From Thalassotalea hakodatensis (GTDB lineage: Bacteria; Pseudomonadota; Gammaproteobacteria; Enterobacterales; Alteromonadaceae), in assembly GCF_030295995.1 (NCBI RefSeq), contig NZ_AP027365.1, forward strand, positions 682,001 through 746,000: a DNA stretch of 64,000 nt, written 5' to 3'. This document shows positions 57,251-64,000 of the stretch, in pieces. The notes under the pieces are model-generated. The model ran no database searches. It saw only the letters and a list, made by a program, of their open reading frames with translations, and had not been told where the DNA came from. The translations under genes and the position numbers were made by a program. Positions within the stretch are counted from its first letter, which is position 1, and each line of letters begins with the position of its first letter.

Positions 57251-57622
57251 ATGAGTATTCAACAACGTCGATTAGACAAAGGGTGGACTCAAGAAGACCT
57301 TGCTCTTCATTCAGGTCTAAGCGCTCGTACTATTCAACGAGTCGAGAGTGGACAAAGTGTTGGTTCAGAGTCTTTAAAGTGTCTTGCTGCTGTATTTGAA
57401 ACGTCAATTAACAATATAATTCAGGAGCAAAATATGAATGCAACCAAGCACGATGAAAAATCTGAACAGATAACGCTTAATGCAATGGAAAAATCTGCAA
57501 TTAAATATGGTCAGTCATTATTTCAAACACCTAAGAATGGTCAATCTGACCCTTTAACTAAAATTGAGCGTGAAGCTATAGATTACGGAAAAACCTTACT
57601 CGGTAAACTTAAACCGCAGTAG
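57251..57622 (+). CDS. XRE-family helix-turn-helix protein
   Basis: A 123-residue protein. Residues 1-57 are a Cro/CI-type HTH (QQRRLDKGWTQEDLALHSGL; SARTIQRVESGQSVGSESLK). The remaining half is a helical tail with KSAIKYGQSLFQ and REAIDYGKTLLGKL, which look like two copies of one short motif. AAAAGGAAAAG precedes ATG 57251; a longer frame from 57152 would add 33 residues, including a hydrophobic segment, without a ribosome-binding site and is not adopted. Flanking inverted core sites suggest an integron cassette. Confidence 0.82.
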   Translation: MSIQQRRLDKGWTQEDLALHSGLSARTIQRVESGQSVGSESLKCLAAVFETSINNIIQEQNMNATKHDEKSEQITLNAMEKSAIKYGQSLFQTPKNGQSDPLTKIEREAIDYGKTLLGKLKPQ

Positions 57623-57625
57623 GAT

Positions 57626-57660
57626 CGCCTAACAACGCGCCCTGAGGTGGACTGTCATTT
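57626..57660 (+). other. attC-like left half after the HTH gene
   Basis: CGCCTAACAACGCGCC, then CTGAGGTGGACTGTCA. This is very close to the VCR start (TAACAAACGCCTCAAGAGGG, then ACTGTCAACGC). The right half is not found; the next ~330 bases are AT-rich. Confidence 0.6.
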
Positions 57661-57743
57661 CTATGGTCTCCTTTGACATTAATAAACGATTTTTGCCTCT
57701 TAATGAGGCTACATGGCCTCCACTTTTCTTTGAATTTTATTAT

Positions 57744-57899
57744 TTAGTTGTATACGGTTTTTCGTGCATAACCTTTATTGCTTTTTGTAGTCTGTCGCTT
57801 AAGTTTTGATCTTGACGAACGCTTGCTTGTTTTATTTTTTATTGCGCTTTCTATAAAATTAATACATACAGAATCGCTATTCATCTCTACTACATTCAT
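57744..57899 (-). CDS. Possible 51-residue basic protein
   Basis: Starts MNVVEMNSDSVCINFIESAI and ends KSNKGYARKTVYN, with a run rich in Lys, Arg, Ser and Thr between. GAAGGA lies 9 bases before the ATG on the minus strand. Not recognised; it could be a real small gene (DNA/RNA-binding by composition) or the tail of a lost cassette. The rest of 57661-57991 holds no other gene. Confidence 0.35.
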   Translation of the reverse strand: MNVVEMNSDSVCINFIESAIKNKTSKRSSRSKLKRQTTKSNKGYARKTVYN

Positions 57900-57991
57900 T
57901 GTCGTGAATCCTTCATAAACTCGTCATGTCATTGTCAATCAATGCTTCTACTCTACACGTTGTTTTTAATGTGTAATTCGAAGGAAGTATT

Positions 57992-60007
57992 GTGAATAAT
58001 TATAAAAAAAGTGCACTATGTTTGTCATTGATAGTTACATTATCGGCTTGCGGTGATGACGTTAAAATAGTTGAAAAAGAAGTCGTTGTTGAGGTGCCTA
58101 TTGCAACCGAACAACCTCAAGAACCTCAAGAGCCAGAACCTGTTGTTTATAATCCATTTAAAATTGGGTTGTTGCCAGATACTCAAGGAGGAACCGATGC
58201 AGAAGGTCAAGCACACGTTGCCTTACACCCTATGGCAGAAGTGGTAAAACATCAAAAAGCTCATAATGTTGATCTGATCATTGCTGTTGGAGATTTAACC
58301 GATAATGGTACTGATGTTGAATTTGCAGAATGGCGCTCAGTAGCAGATGCTTATGCGGAACAAGGTATCGAATTTTTACCCGTGATGGGAAACCACGAAA
58401 CCAGTTATGCGTACACATATAATTGGATAGAAAACATGAAAAACTTTATCCCTGAAGACGCCATTCATATGCCTGCTTATGAATGGGTAAATTATTCAGT
58501 GATTCGTGAAAATGTGCTTATTTTTGGCCTTGCTTATTATAATTTGCCACTAGCTTTTGATTGGATCAAAGAAACCGTTGAAGCTAATGAAGGGAACTTT
58601 GAGCATATCGTGGTAGCCAGCCATGATGGTTTAATTGGTGCGAAGTATGGTCAAACTCGTGAACAAATTGTAGATGGTACTAAAGATGACAATTGGTTGT
58701 ATGATGTTCAACCAGAAATACGTAAGTTTTTTTCAGCGTATGATGTGATTTATGTGCAAGGTCATGAGCATCAATATCAGCGCTCATTAATTACGGCTAA
58801 GTCAGTACTTACTACTTATCCTTCGAGTTCTACGCCAACGGGCGGAAATTATCGCATGGACGCCTATACTCAAATCATGGTGGGTAATGCGTCTTATAAA
58901 GGGTATGAGTATCGTTACGGAGAGCGAGATCTCGTGCAGGCAGTAATCTCGCAAAAGAACCAAACTGATCGCTCAGATGATCCCGGTTATGATGTTAATT
59001 CATCAATATTAACGTTTAACAATGACCGTGTTGAATACGAGTCGTATTTTGCGAATCATCAAGCACATTCAAATGCGCCTGAATATGCATTTAATGCACA
59101 GTGGCAATTAATGGATAAATTCGCTAGAACCAATAATCGTTGTGAAACACTTGTCTATCCTAATGCTATTCACCCTAACACACGCCCTGCAATGGTGTTT
59201 CAACCAGAATATATTACCAATGATTGTTACGCGAATGATGGTTCGTATGCTCGTTTAGTCGGCGGAAGTAATGATACTTTTAATCGTACTGATACGCGTG
59301 AAAGAGATATGGGTTATACGCCAGGTATCAGCCGCGCAGAAACAATGAATGATTTAGTTCGGTTAGCGTATCAATGGCTATTTCAAGTTCACGAACGCTG
59401 GTCACCTAACTTAAATGCTGCTTACCGGGTTGTGCCAGACAATGAAAATAATGAACTGGTTATTCCCGAAACGACTTTTGATTTAAAAGAGCATGTTACC
59501 TTAAGTTGGACTCCTGCTAACGACAATACTGCTTCAGACATTTTGATTGTAAGTGGTACACAAAACCAAACAGGTATGTATCAAGATGATTATGGTGTGG
59601 AAAAAAATATTGAAGCAGATGTTGGTCTTGCGTTTTCTTTATCTGGTCCTGATTTAGGTGATATTGAACAAGGTGCAGGCAAACCAGCTGTTACCTTACC
59701 TGAAACCGCGACTAAATCTTGGGATATCAGTGATGCTGTATCAGACAAATACGTAGTGCAATACAGTGCGAATGAAGACATTGATTCAGCGACCGTTCAA
59801 TTAGCCATAAAAAAAGACGATTGGCAACCGATTGCGCCAGATGAGTGTATTATTGACGCTGCTTGGGATGATACGTTTTTAACGACAATACCTACTCAAG
59901 CAGAAGGCTGTAGTGATTACCCATTGGTCGGTTTTGATTCAGCTTTTGGTCATCGCTGGTGGGTGGTGCTTAACGCTGATGCTGAGCTAGCCTTAATTAG
60001 CAAGTAA
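57992..60007 (+). CDS. Lipoprotein metallophosphoesterase
   Basis: A 671-residue lipoprotein (lipobox LSAC after KKSALCLSLIVT). The calcineurin-type phosphoesterase core lies at about 50-280: GLLPDTQGG, AVGDLTDNGTD, VMGNHETSYA, VVASHDG and VQGHEHQYQ supply the metal-binding Asp, Asn and His residues. The C-terminal 380 residues are a beta-rich region of unknown role with several Cys, perhaps disulphide-bonded. GTG start, with AAGGAAG 5 bases before it. Probably acts on phosphate esters at the outer membrane or cell surface; the substrate cannot be told. It is a single gene. Confidence 0.85.
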   Translation: MNNYKKSALCLSLIVTLSACGDDVKIVEKEVVVEVPIATEQPQEPQEPEPVVYNPFKIGLLPDTQGGTDAEGQAHVALHPMAEVVKHQKAHNVDLIIAVGDLTDNGTDVEFAEWRSVADAYAEQGIEFLPVMGNHETSYAYTYNWIENMKNFIPEDAIHMPAYEWVNYSVIRENVLIFGLAYYNLPLAFDWIKETVEANEGNFEHIVVASHDGLIGAKYGQTREQIVDGTKDDNWLYDVQPEIRKFFSAYDVIYVQGHEHQYQRSLITAKSVLTTYPSSSTPTGGNYRMDAYTQIMVGNASYKGYEYRYGERDLVQAVISQKNQTDRSDDPGYDVNSSILTFNNDRVEYESYFANHQAHSNAPEYAFNAQWQLMDKFARTNNRCETLVYPNAIHPNTRPAMVFQPEYITNDCYANDGSYARLVGGSNDTFNRTDTRERDMGYTPGISRAETMNDLVRLAYQWLFQVHERWSPNLNAAYRVVPDNENNELVIPETTFDLKEHVTLSWTPANDNTASDILIVSGTQNQTGMYQDDYGVEKNIEADVGLAFSLSGPDLGDIEQGAGKPAVTLPETATKSWDISDAVSDKYVVQYSANEDIDSATVQLAIKKDDWQPIAPDECIIDAAWDDTFLTTIPTQAEGCSDYPLVGFDSAFGHRWWVVLNADAELALISK

Positions 60008-60011
60008 ACAA

Positions 60012-60069
60012 TGTTGATCTTTCGCGTTTAGTTCAAACAACATTTAATCTAGAAAGATCAACAGACCCT
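60012..60069. repeat. Dispersed palindromic repeat, inverted copy
   Basis: Runs from GTTGATCTTTCGCGTTTAG to AGAAAGATCAACAGACCC. It is the reverse of the copy at 40095-40156, with the outermost bases of one arm missing. Confidence 0.75.
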
Positions 60070-60072
60070 AAT

Positions 60073-60102
60073 TAACCAAACGGGGCAATTCTCGTTTGGT
60101 TA
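60073..60102 (+). terminator. Hairpin after the metallophosphoesterase
   Basis: Perfect 10-base arms TAACCAAACG ... CGTTTGGTTA with a 10-base loop. The following T-run is weak. Confidence 0.55.
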
Positions 60103-60254
60103 CCTCTATTTGAAATTTATCTTTAAAACAATATTAAATGACAATAACAGCAAACTATATGTTTTATGCGCTTATTCTGTATACTGAATAAGGATGAAAA
60201 TTAAACAACTGATACGTTGTTAAATCAAAACAATAATAAACATGGAGTTTACTG

Positions 60255-62168
60255 ATGAGAAAATTTCCATTACTAGCCACTATTATTTTTACTGGCTTTT
60301 ACCTATCGGCTTGTTCAAAGCCAATTGAAGAGGCTTATGAGCAACCTACTGCTCAAGAAGAATCAAGCTTTCAAACATATAGTGCTGAAGAATTTCATAA
60401 AACGACATCTGTTTTTGGGTCGTCAATTAATGCAGACGCTAGTGCGGTACTAGTAAGTAATGATACAAGCGGTATTTTTAACGCTTATAAAGTACCGCTT
60501 GATGGTTCTCCTGTAATACCGTTAACGCATTCCACTGTGGAATCAATTTATGTGGTTAGCTGGTTTCCAAAGGATGACAGAATACTTTATACCGCTGATA
60601 AAGGTGGTGATGAATTAAATCATTTATATGTTAGAGAACTATCAGGCGATGAAAAAGATTTAACCCCAGGTGATAACTTAAAAGCAAGCTTTGTCGGTTG
60701 GCATGAAAATGATAAACAATTTTATGTTGCCACGAATGAAAGAGATCCAAAGTTTTTTGATGTTTACCGGTATCAAGTGAGTGACTATTCAAGGGAGCTT
60801 GTGTATCAAAACACCTCTGGTTACTCAGTTGAGAGTATTAGTCCTAATGGTCAATATATCGCATTAAGCAAAACAATCACCAACGCTGACTCAAATTTAT
60901 ATTTAGTTAATCTAAAAGAAGAAAATGAGGTGGCTCAATTAATCACTGAGCATGAAGGAGAGGTTGAACATAGTGCCTATACGTTCACGCGTGATAGTCA
61001 AAAACTTATTTATTCCACTGACGAATTTGGCGAATATCGACAAGCATGGGCTTATGATCTCAATACAAAAACAAAGGAAGTGAATTATAAGGCGAATTGG
61101 GATGTTAGCTTTACTTATTTTTCTAAAGATGGTCGCTATCAGGTGGTGGGCGTTAATGCAGACGCGCAAACAAAAATAGAAATATTAGACTTATCAACCA
61201 TGAAACCATTGACCTTACCTAAAATGCCAAGCGGTGATTTACGTGGTGTTAACTTCTCAAATGATGCTAACACGTTAGTATTTTATATTAATTCAGATAC
61301 ATCTCCGTCAAATTTATATGTTCATCAACTGGGTTCCGATAACGTAAAGCGTTTAACCAATACAGGCAATCCCAACATACTTGAAGACAATTTAGTTTCC
61401 GGCGAAGTTGTTAGGTTTAAGAGTTTTGATGGTTTAGAAATTCCAGGCATTTTATATAAACCTATTCAAGCTGAAACGCAGAAAGTGCCAGCACTTATTT
61501 GGATACATGGTGGCCCAGGAGGGCAAAGCCGTAAAGGGTATTCCGCGACTATTCAACACTTGGTAAATAATGGCTACGCAATCTTTAAAATTAACAACCG
61601 AGGATCAAGTGGCTACGGTAAAACATTTTTTCACTTAGATGATAAAAAACACGGTGATCATGATTTGAAAGATGTGGTGTATAACAAATATTATTTACAG
61701 TCGTTAGATTGGGTCGACAATGACAGAATAGGTGTGATTGGTGGCAGTTATGGTGGTTATTTAACCATGGCGGCAATGGCATTTACTGATGAATTTGAAG
61801 TGGGGATCAATATTTTTGGGGTGACAAATTGGGTTCGTACCTTAGAGAGTATTCCACCTTATTGGGAAGCCTTTAGACAATCACTTTATGACGAATTAGG
61901 CGATCCAAGTACTGATAAAGAGCGACTTCACAGTATTTCACCTGTTTTCTTTGGCCATAAAGTTAAAAAGCCAGTATTAGTGGTACAAGGCAAAAACGAT
62001 CCTAGAGTGTTGAAAATTGAAAGCGATGAAATGGTTGAGTCAATTAGAAATGGCGGCACCTTTGTCGACTATTTAGTGTTTGATGACGAGGGTCATGGCT
62101 TCAGTAAAAAAGTCAATCGTATAGAAGCATCCAAAAAATACGTTAGCTTTTTACATGATCATCTATAG
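60255..62168 (+). CDS. Lipoprotein S9 family (prolyl oligopeptidase-type) peptidase
   Basis: A 637-residue lipoprotein (lipobox LSAC near residue 20). Residues about 45-370 form a TolB/WD-like beta-propeller (for example IYVVSWFPKDDRILYTADKG). The C-terminal alpha/beta hydrolase has the nucleophile in GGSYGG (S498), Asp in GKNDPRV (D582) and His in DEGHGF (H614), plus the oxyanion region WIHGGPGGQ. This is the acylaminoacyl-peptidase/DPP-like S9 group, which cleaves short peptides. Its own promoter must lie within 60103-60254. It would add to a peptide-degrading capacity already suggested by the S8 protease. Confidence 0.92.
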   Translation: MRKFPLLATIIFTGFYLSACSKPIEEAYEQPTAQEESSFQTYSAEEFHKTTSVFGSSINADASAVLVSNDTSGIFNAYKVPLDGSPVIPLTHSTVESIYVVSWFPKDDRILYTADKGGDELNHLYVRELSGDEKDLTPGDNLKASFVGWHENDKQFYVATNERDPKFFDVYRYQVSDYSRELVYQNTSGYSVESISPNGQYIALSKTITNADSNLYLVNLKEENEVAQLITEHEGEVEHSAYTFTRDSQKLIYSTDEFGEYRQAWAYDLNTKTKEVNYKANWDVSFTYFSKDGRYQVVGVNADAQTKIEILDLSTMKPLTLPKMPSGDLRGVNFSNDANTLVFYINSDTSPSNLYVHQLGSDNVKRLTNTGNPNILEDNLVSGEVVRFKSFDGLEIPGILYKPIQAETQKVPALIWIHGGPGGQSRKGYSATIQHLVNNGYAIFKINNRGSSGYGKTFFHLDDKKHGDHDLKDVVYNKYYLQSLDWVDNDRIGVIGGSYGGYLTMAAMAFTDEFEVGINIFGVTNWVRTLESIPPYWEAFRQSLYDELGDPSTDKERLHSISPVFFGHKVKKPVLVVQGKNDPRVLKIESDEMVESIRNGGTFVDYLVFDDEGHGFSKKVNRIEASKKYVSFLHDHL

Positions 62169-62194
62169 TGCTTAAACCACGCACTTAAAAGCTT

Positions 62195-62508
62195 ATACCA
62201 ATTCGCATAAATATTCGGTCATTCAGCGAGAATTAAACGCTTTAGAGGCACGGCGTTGATTGCAGAGAATGGTTATTCAGGAGAACGTGCTCCTGCGTTC
62301 TCTAATAAGCTACCTCCTTGTAGCGTCCTTTTCAAAATCAACAACACAGGCTATGAAGCGTTTAAACTCGCCCTTTGGGAGCGTGTTAGAGGCGCGATAA
62401 TTGCGCAAAACGTGTTTGATGTAGAACAACTATACCTGCACACGTTTCGCTTATTCTCCCACCTCTGACATCGCTCTGAACTGACTTAATCTTTATGCGA
62501 ATTGGTAT
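62195..62508. mobile_element. MITE with 17-bp perfect terminal inverted repeats
   Basis: ATACCAATTCGCATAAA (62195-62211) is the exact inverse of 62492-62508. TTA on each side (62193-62195 and 62508-62510) could be the target duplication. The 280-bp inside has no supported gene; a 70-codon frame within it is chance. It lies 26 bases after the S9 gene and in front of the halogenase stop. Confidence 0.8.
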
Positions 62509-62571
62509 TAGTCATGATAAAACCAGCAATCACGCTGGTTTTATGTTGGCGCAACGATAACCAAGTTGCGC

Positions 62572-64000
62572 TTATACACCTCTTTTTTTGTTTTCAACGG
62601 CAATCAACGCTGGTACATGTTGTAAAGATGACATCATTAAATCGAGTTGTTTGGTTAACGTTGAAGAATACTGTGAAGATGACTTTATTTGCTGCCATTT
62701 GTTTTGTTGAACAACATATAAGCCAGAGATCTTTACTTCGGTGTCATCATTTAAGGTAATATCGAGTTTAACAGGTTCTAATAATGCATCATCGTTGAAG
62801 GGAAATAGCGTATGCGCACTATTTTCTTCATAGGGAAATTTTTTATTATGTTGGTTAGTTTGATGAATGCTTCCTTGGTCAGTTAAGTGGGTTAAATAAA
62901 TAGGTGTATAACCGGATGCTATTTTCTTAAAAAATATTGGATACTGCTGGCTAACCTTGGATAAGTTATCGCTTGCTAAAAATTGCCATGGTTGATTGTT
63001 TTGTCTATTGTCTTGATTAATATCGATGTGAATTTCGCGGTTCTGTTGGCGAATTTCGGTGAGTATTTCACGGTTTGTTGGTAATAACGAAGGCATTTTA
63101 TGTTGTCTAGATTTTACTTTATTAATCGCTTCGTTTGATTGTTTAGTTAATTCTGTTTCGTTGCCCAAGCAGTTGGCTTGAGTGATAAAGCCCATACCAT
63201 AGAGAATATACTGATAGCTTGCCGCAGGGAATAGATCATAAGGGCTTAAAAAACCATTGTTTTCTGGTGGTTGGTATTGCCATAAGGTCAGTAACTCTTT
63301 TAATGAGTCAGGTATTGTTGCTGGGTCTCGGTTATCACGCCAAAAACGACTATCATCTCTTTTACTCAACACATAATGTAACTTTAAAAAGTCGATAATA
63401 CGTTGCCATCGAAAGGTCATATTTTTATTGTACTGGCGGGCGATAACATCCATTGCTTCACGACTCGCTGGCATTTGTAGTGCAATGGTTTTCGCTGCCA
63501 GTTCTACCATAACTAGGGCAGATGCTTCTAAAGGCTCTAGAAAGCCAGAAGACATACCAACAGCAACACAGTTTTTATGCCAAAAGGTTTCTCGGTGCCC
63601 AGGGTTGATATCAAGTGTTCTAAAAGTGAGTTGCTCAATGTTATCCACTGATTGGGCTAGATACGATTTAAGTTGTTTAGTAGCCGATTCAATGGATGTG
63701 TATTTAGTGCTAAATACATGGCCAACGCCTCGTCTTGTGGGTAAGCCTATATCCCATATCCATCCAGCGGTTTGTGCGGTAGAAAGGGTGGCAGACTCCA
63801 CAGGCGAATTTTCACATGAATAGGGCACTTGTACCGCAATGGCTTTATCAATAAACAAAATATCTTTTTTACTGATAAAGGGCACTTGATAATGTTTGCC
63901 GATTAAAGCTGCCGCTTGGCCTGAACAATCTATGAATAAATCTCCGTTAATATCTCCGTGTTCTTTGGTTGTTAATGATGCAATATCACCGTTTGACTTA
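62572..64000 (-). CDS. Tryptophan-halogenase-family flavoprotein, C-terminal part
   Basis: The frame stays open to the window edge, so the N-terminus with the FAD GxGxxG motif is missing; about 476 residues are seen. They include NGDLFIDCSGQAAALIG, the halogenase-type WIWDIGLPTRRG (WxWxI), GMSSGFLEPLEASALVMVEL and a C-terminal region with YQYILYGMGF. These are hallmarks of the Trp_halogenase (FADH2-dependent) family. Whether it halogenates tryptophan is not certain: marine Alteromonadales have many such proteins near TonB receptors with unknown substrates, and the catalytic Lys lies outside the window. No flavin reductase is in view. Confidence 0.88.
   Translation of the reverse strand, partial: KSNGDIASLTTKEHGDINGDLFIDCSGQAAALIGKHYQVPFISKKDILFIDKAIAVQVPYSCENSPVESATLSTAQTAGWIWDIGLPTRRGVGHVFSTKYTSIESATKQLKSYLAQSVDNIEQLTFRTLDINPGHRETFWHKNCVAVGMSSGFLEPLEASALVMVELAAKTIALQMPASREAMDVIARQYNKNMTFRWQRIIDFLKLHYVLSKRDDSRFWRDNRDPATIPDSLKELLTLWQYQPPENNGFLSPYDLFPAASYQYILYGMGFITQANCLGNETELTKQSNEAINKVKSRQHKMPSLLPTNREILTEIRQQNREIHIDINQDNRQNNQPWQFLASDNLSKVSQQYPIFFKKIASGYTPIYLTHLTDQGSIHQTNQHNKKFPYEENSAHTLFPFNDDALLEPVKLDITLNDDTEVKISGLYVVQQNKWQQIKSSSQYSSTLTKQLDLMMSSLQHVPALIAVENKKRGV

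Noticed and set aside
62256-62468. 70-codon frame inside the MITE
   Set aside because: No ribosome-binding site and no recognisable protein; the element is bounded by inverted repeats and looks non-coding.

Overview
The window looks like chromosomal DNA of an AT-rich marine gammaproteobacterium of the Alteromonadales, probably Colwelliaceae (Colwellia/Thalassotalea-like). This is judged from gene content: a TonB receptor with the FPDQNVAESLQRITGVSI plug motif, GlyGly-CTERM-type and lipoprotein secreted enzymes, a tryptophan-halogenase-like gene, and VCR-like attC fragments. The assignment is an inference from style; there is no rRNA or tRNA here to test it.

Layout. (1) 1-2718: end of a DUF1080 gene, a GMC flavoprotein and a Tat-exported gluconate-dehydrogenase-subunit-3-like partner, together resembling a 3-ketoglycoside module. 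(2) 2866-13028: a tightly overlapping vitamin B12 salvage operon (btuD-btuC-cobT-cobS-cobU-cobC-cobQ-cobO-btuF) behind one cobalamin riboswitch, followed by btuB behind a second. (3) 13245-15989: a three-gene membrane/periplasmic operon of unknown role. (4) 16270-17649: PIN-PhoH ATPase. (5) 17793-24654: copper/silver efflux genes (His/Met-rich small protein, CusC-, CusB- and CusA-like), with two CusF domains fused to CusB. (6) 24976-26040: a ureohydrolase. (7) 26056-37909: a GntR regulator, periplasmic beta-galactosidase, a kinase/PLP-lyase fusion resembling the two vertebrate hydroxylysine-degrading enzymes, a TonB receptor and two saccharopine dehydrogenases. Read together, these could free hydroxylysine from collagen galactosyl-hydroxylysine and carry it through aminoadipate semialdehyde and saccharopine to lysine. 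This is the best candidate for an undescribed system in the window.

(8) 37992-43989: unknown genes, a soluble TonB-C protein, and a large membrane-anchored wHTH-STAND-TPR regulator divergent from a propeller-like protein. (9) 44086-57720: an accessory region. Here I read the remains of a chromosomal-integron-type cassette array: a ParDE-like toxin-antitoxin pair, DUF6429 and a P-loop kinase are separated by VCR-like attC halves. Two of these attC sites are split by an IS3-family element and an IS110-family element, and another IS110/IS1111-type element sits at an attC end. The region also has two secreted alpha/beta hydrolases, a broken IS110 copy, a large subtilisin with thrombospondin-3-like repeats, and an HTH gene between inverted core sites. 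No integrase gene is in the window.

(10) 57992-64000: a lipoprotein metallophosphoesterase, a lipoprotein S9 peptidase, a 314-bp MITE with terminal inverted repeats, and the 3' part of a tryptophan-halogenase-like flavoprotein running off the end. A dispersed palindromic repeat (near 16030, 40095 and 60012) marks several intergenic gaps.
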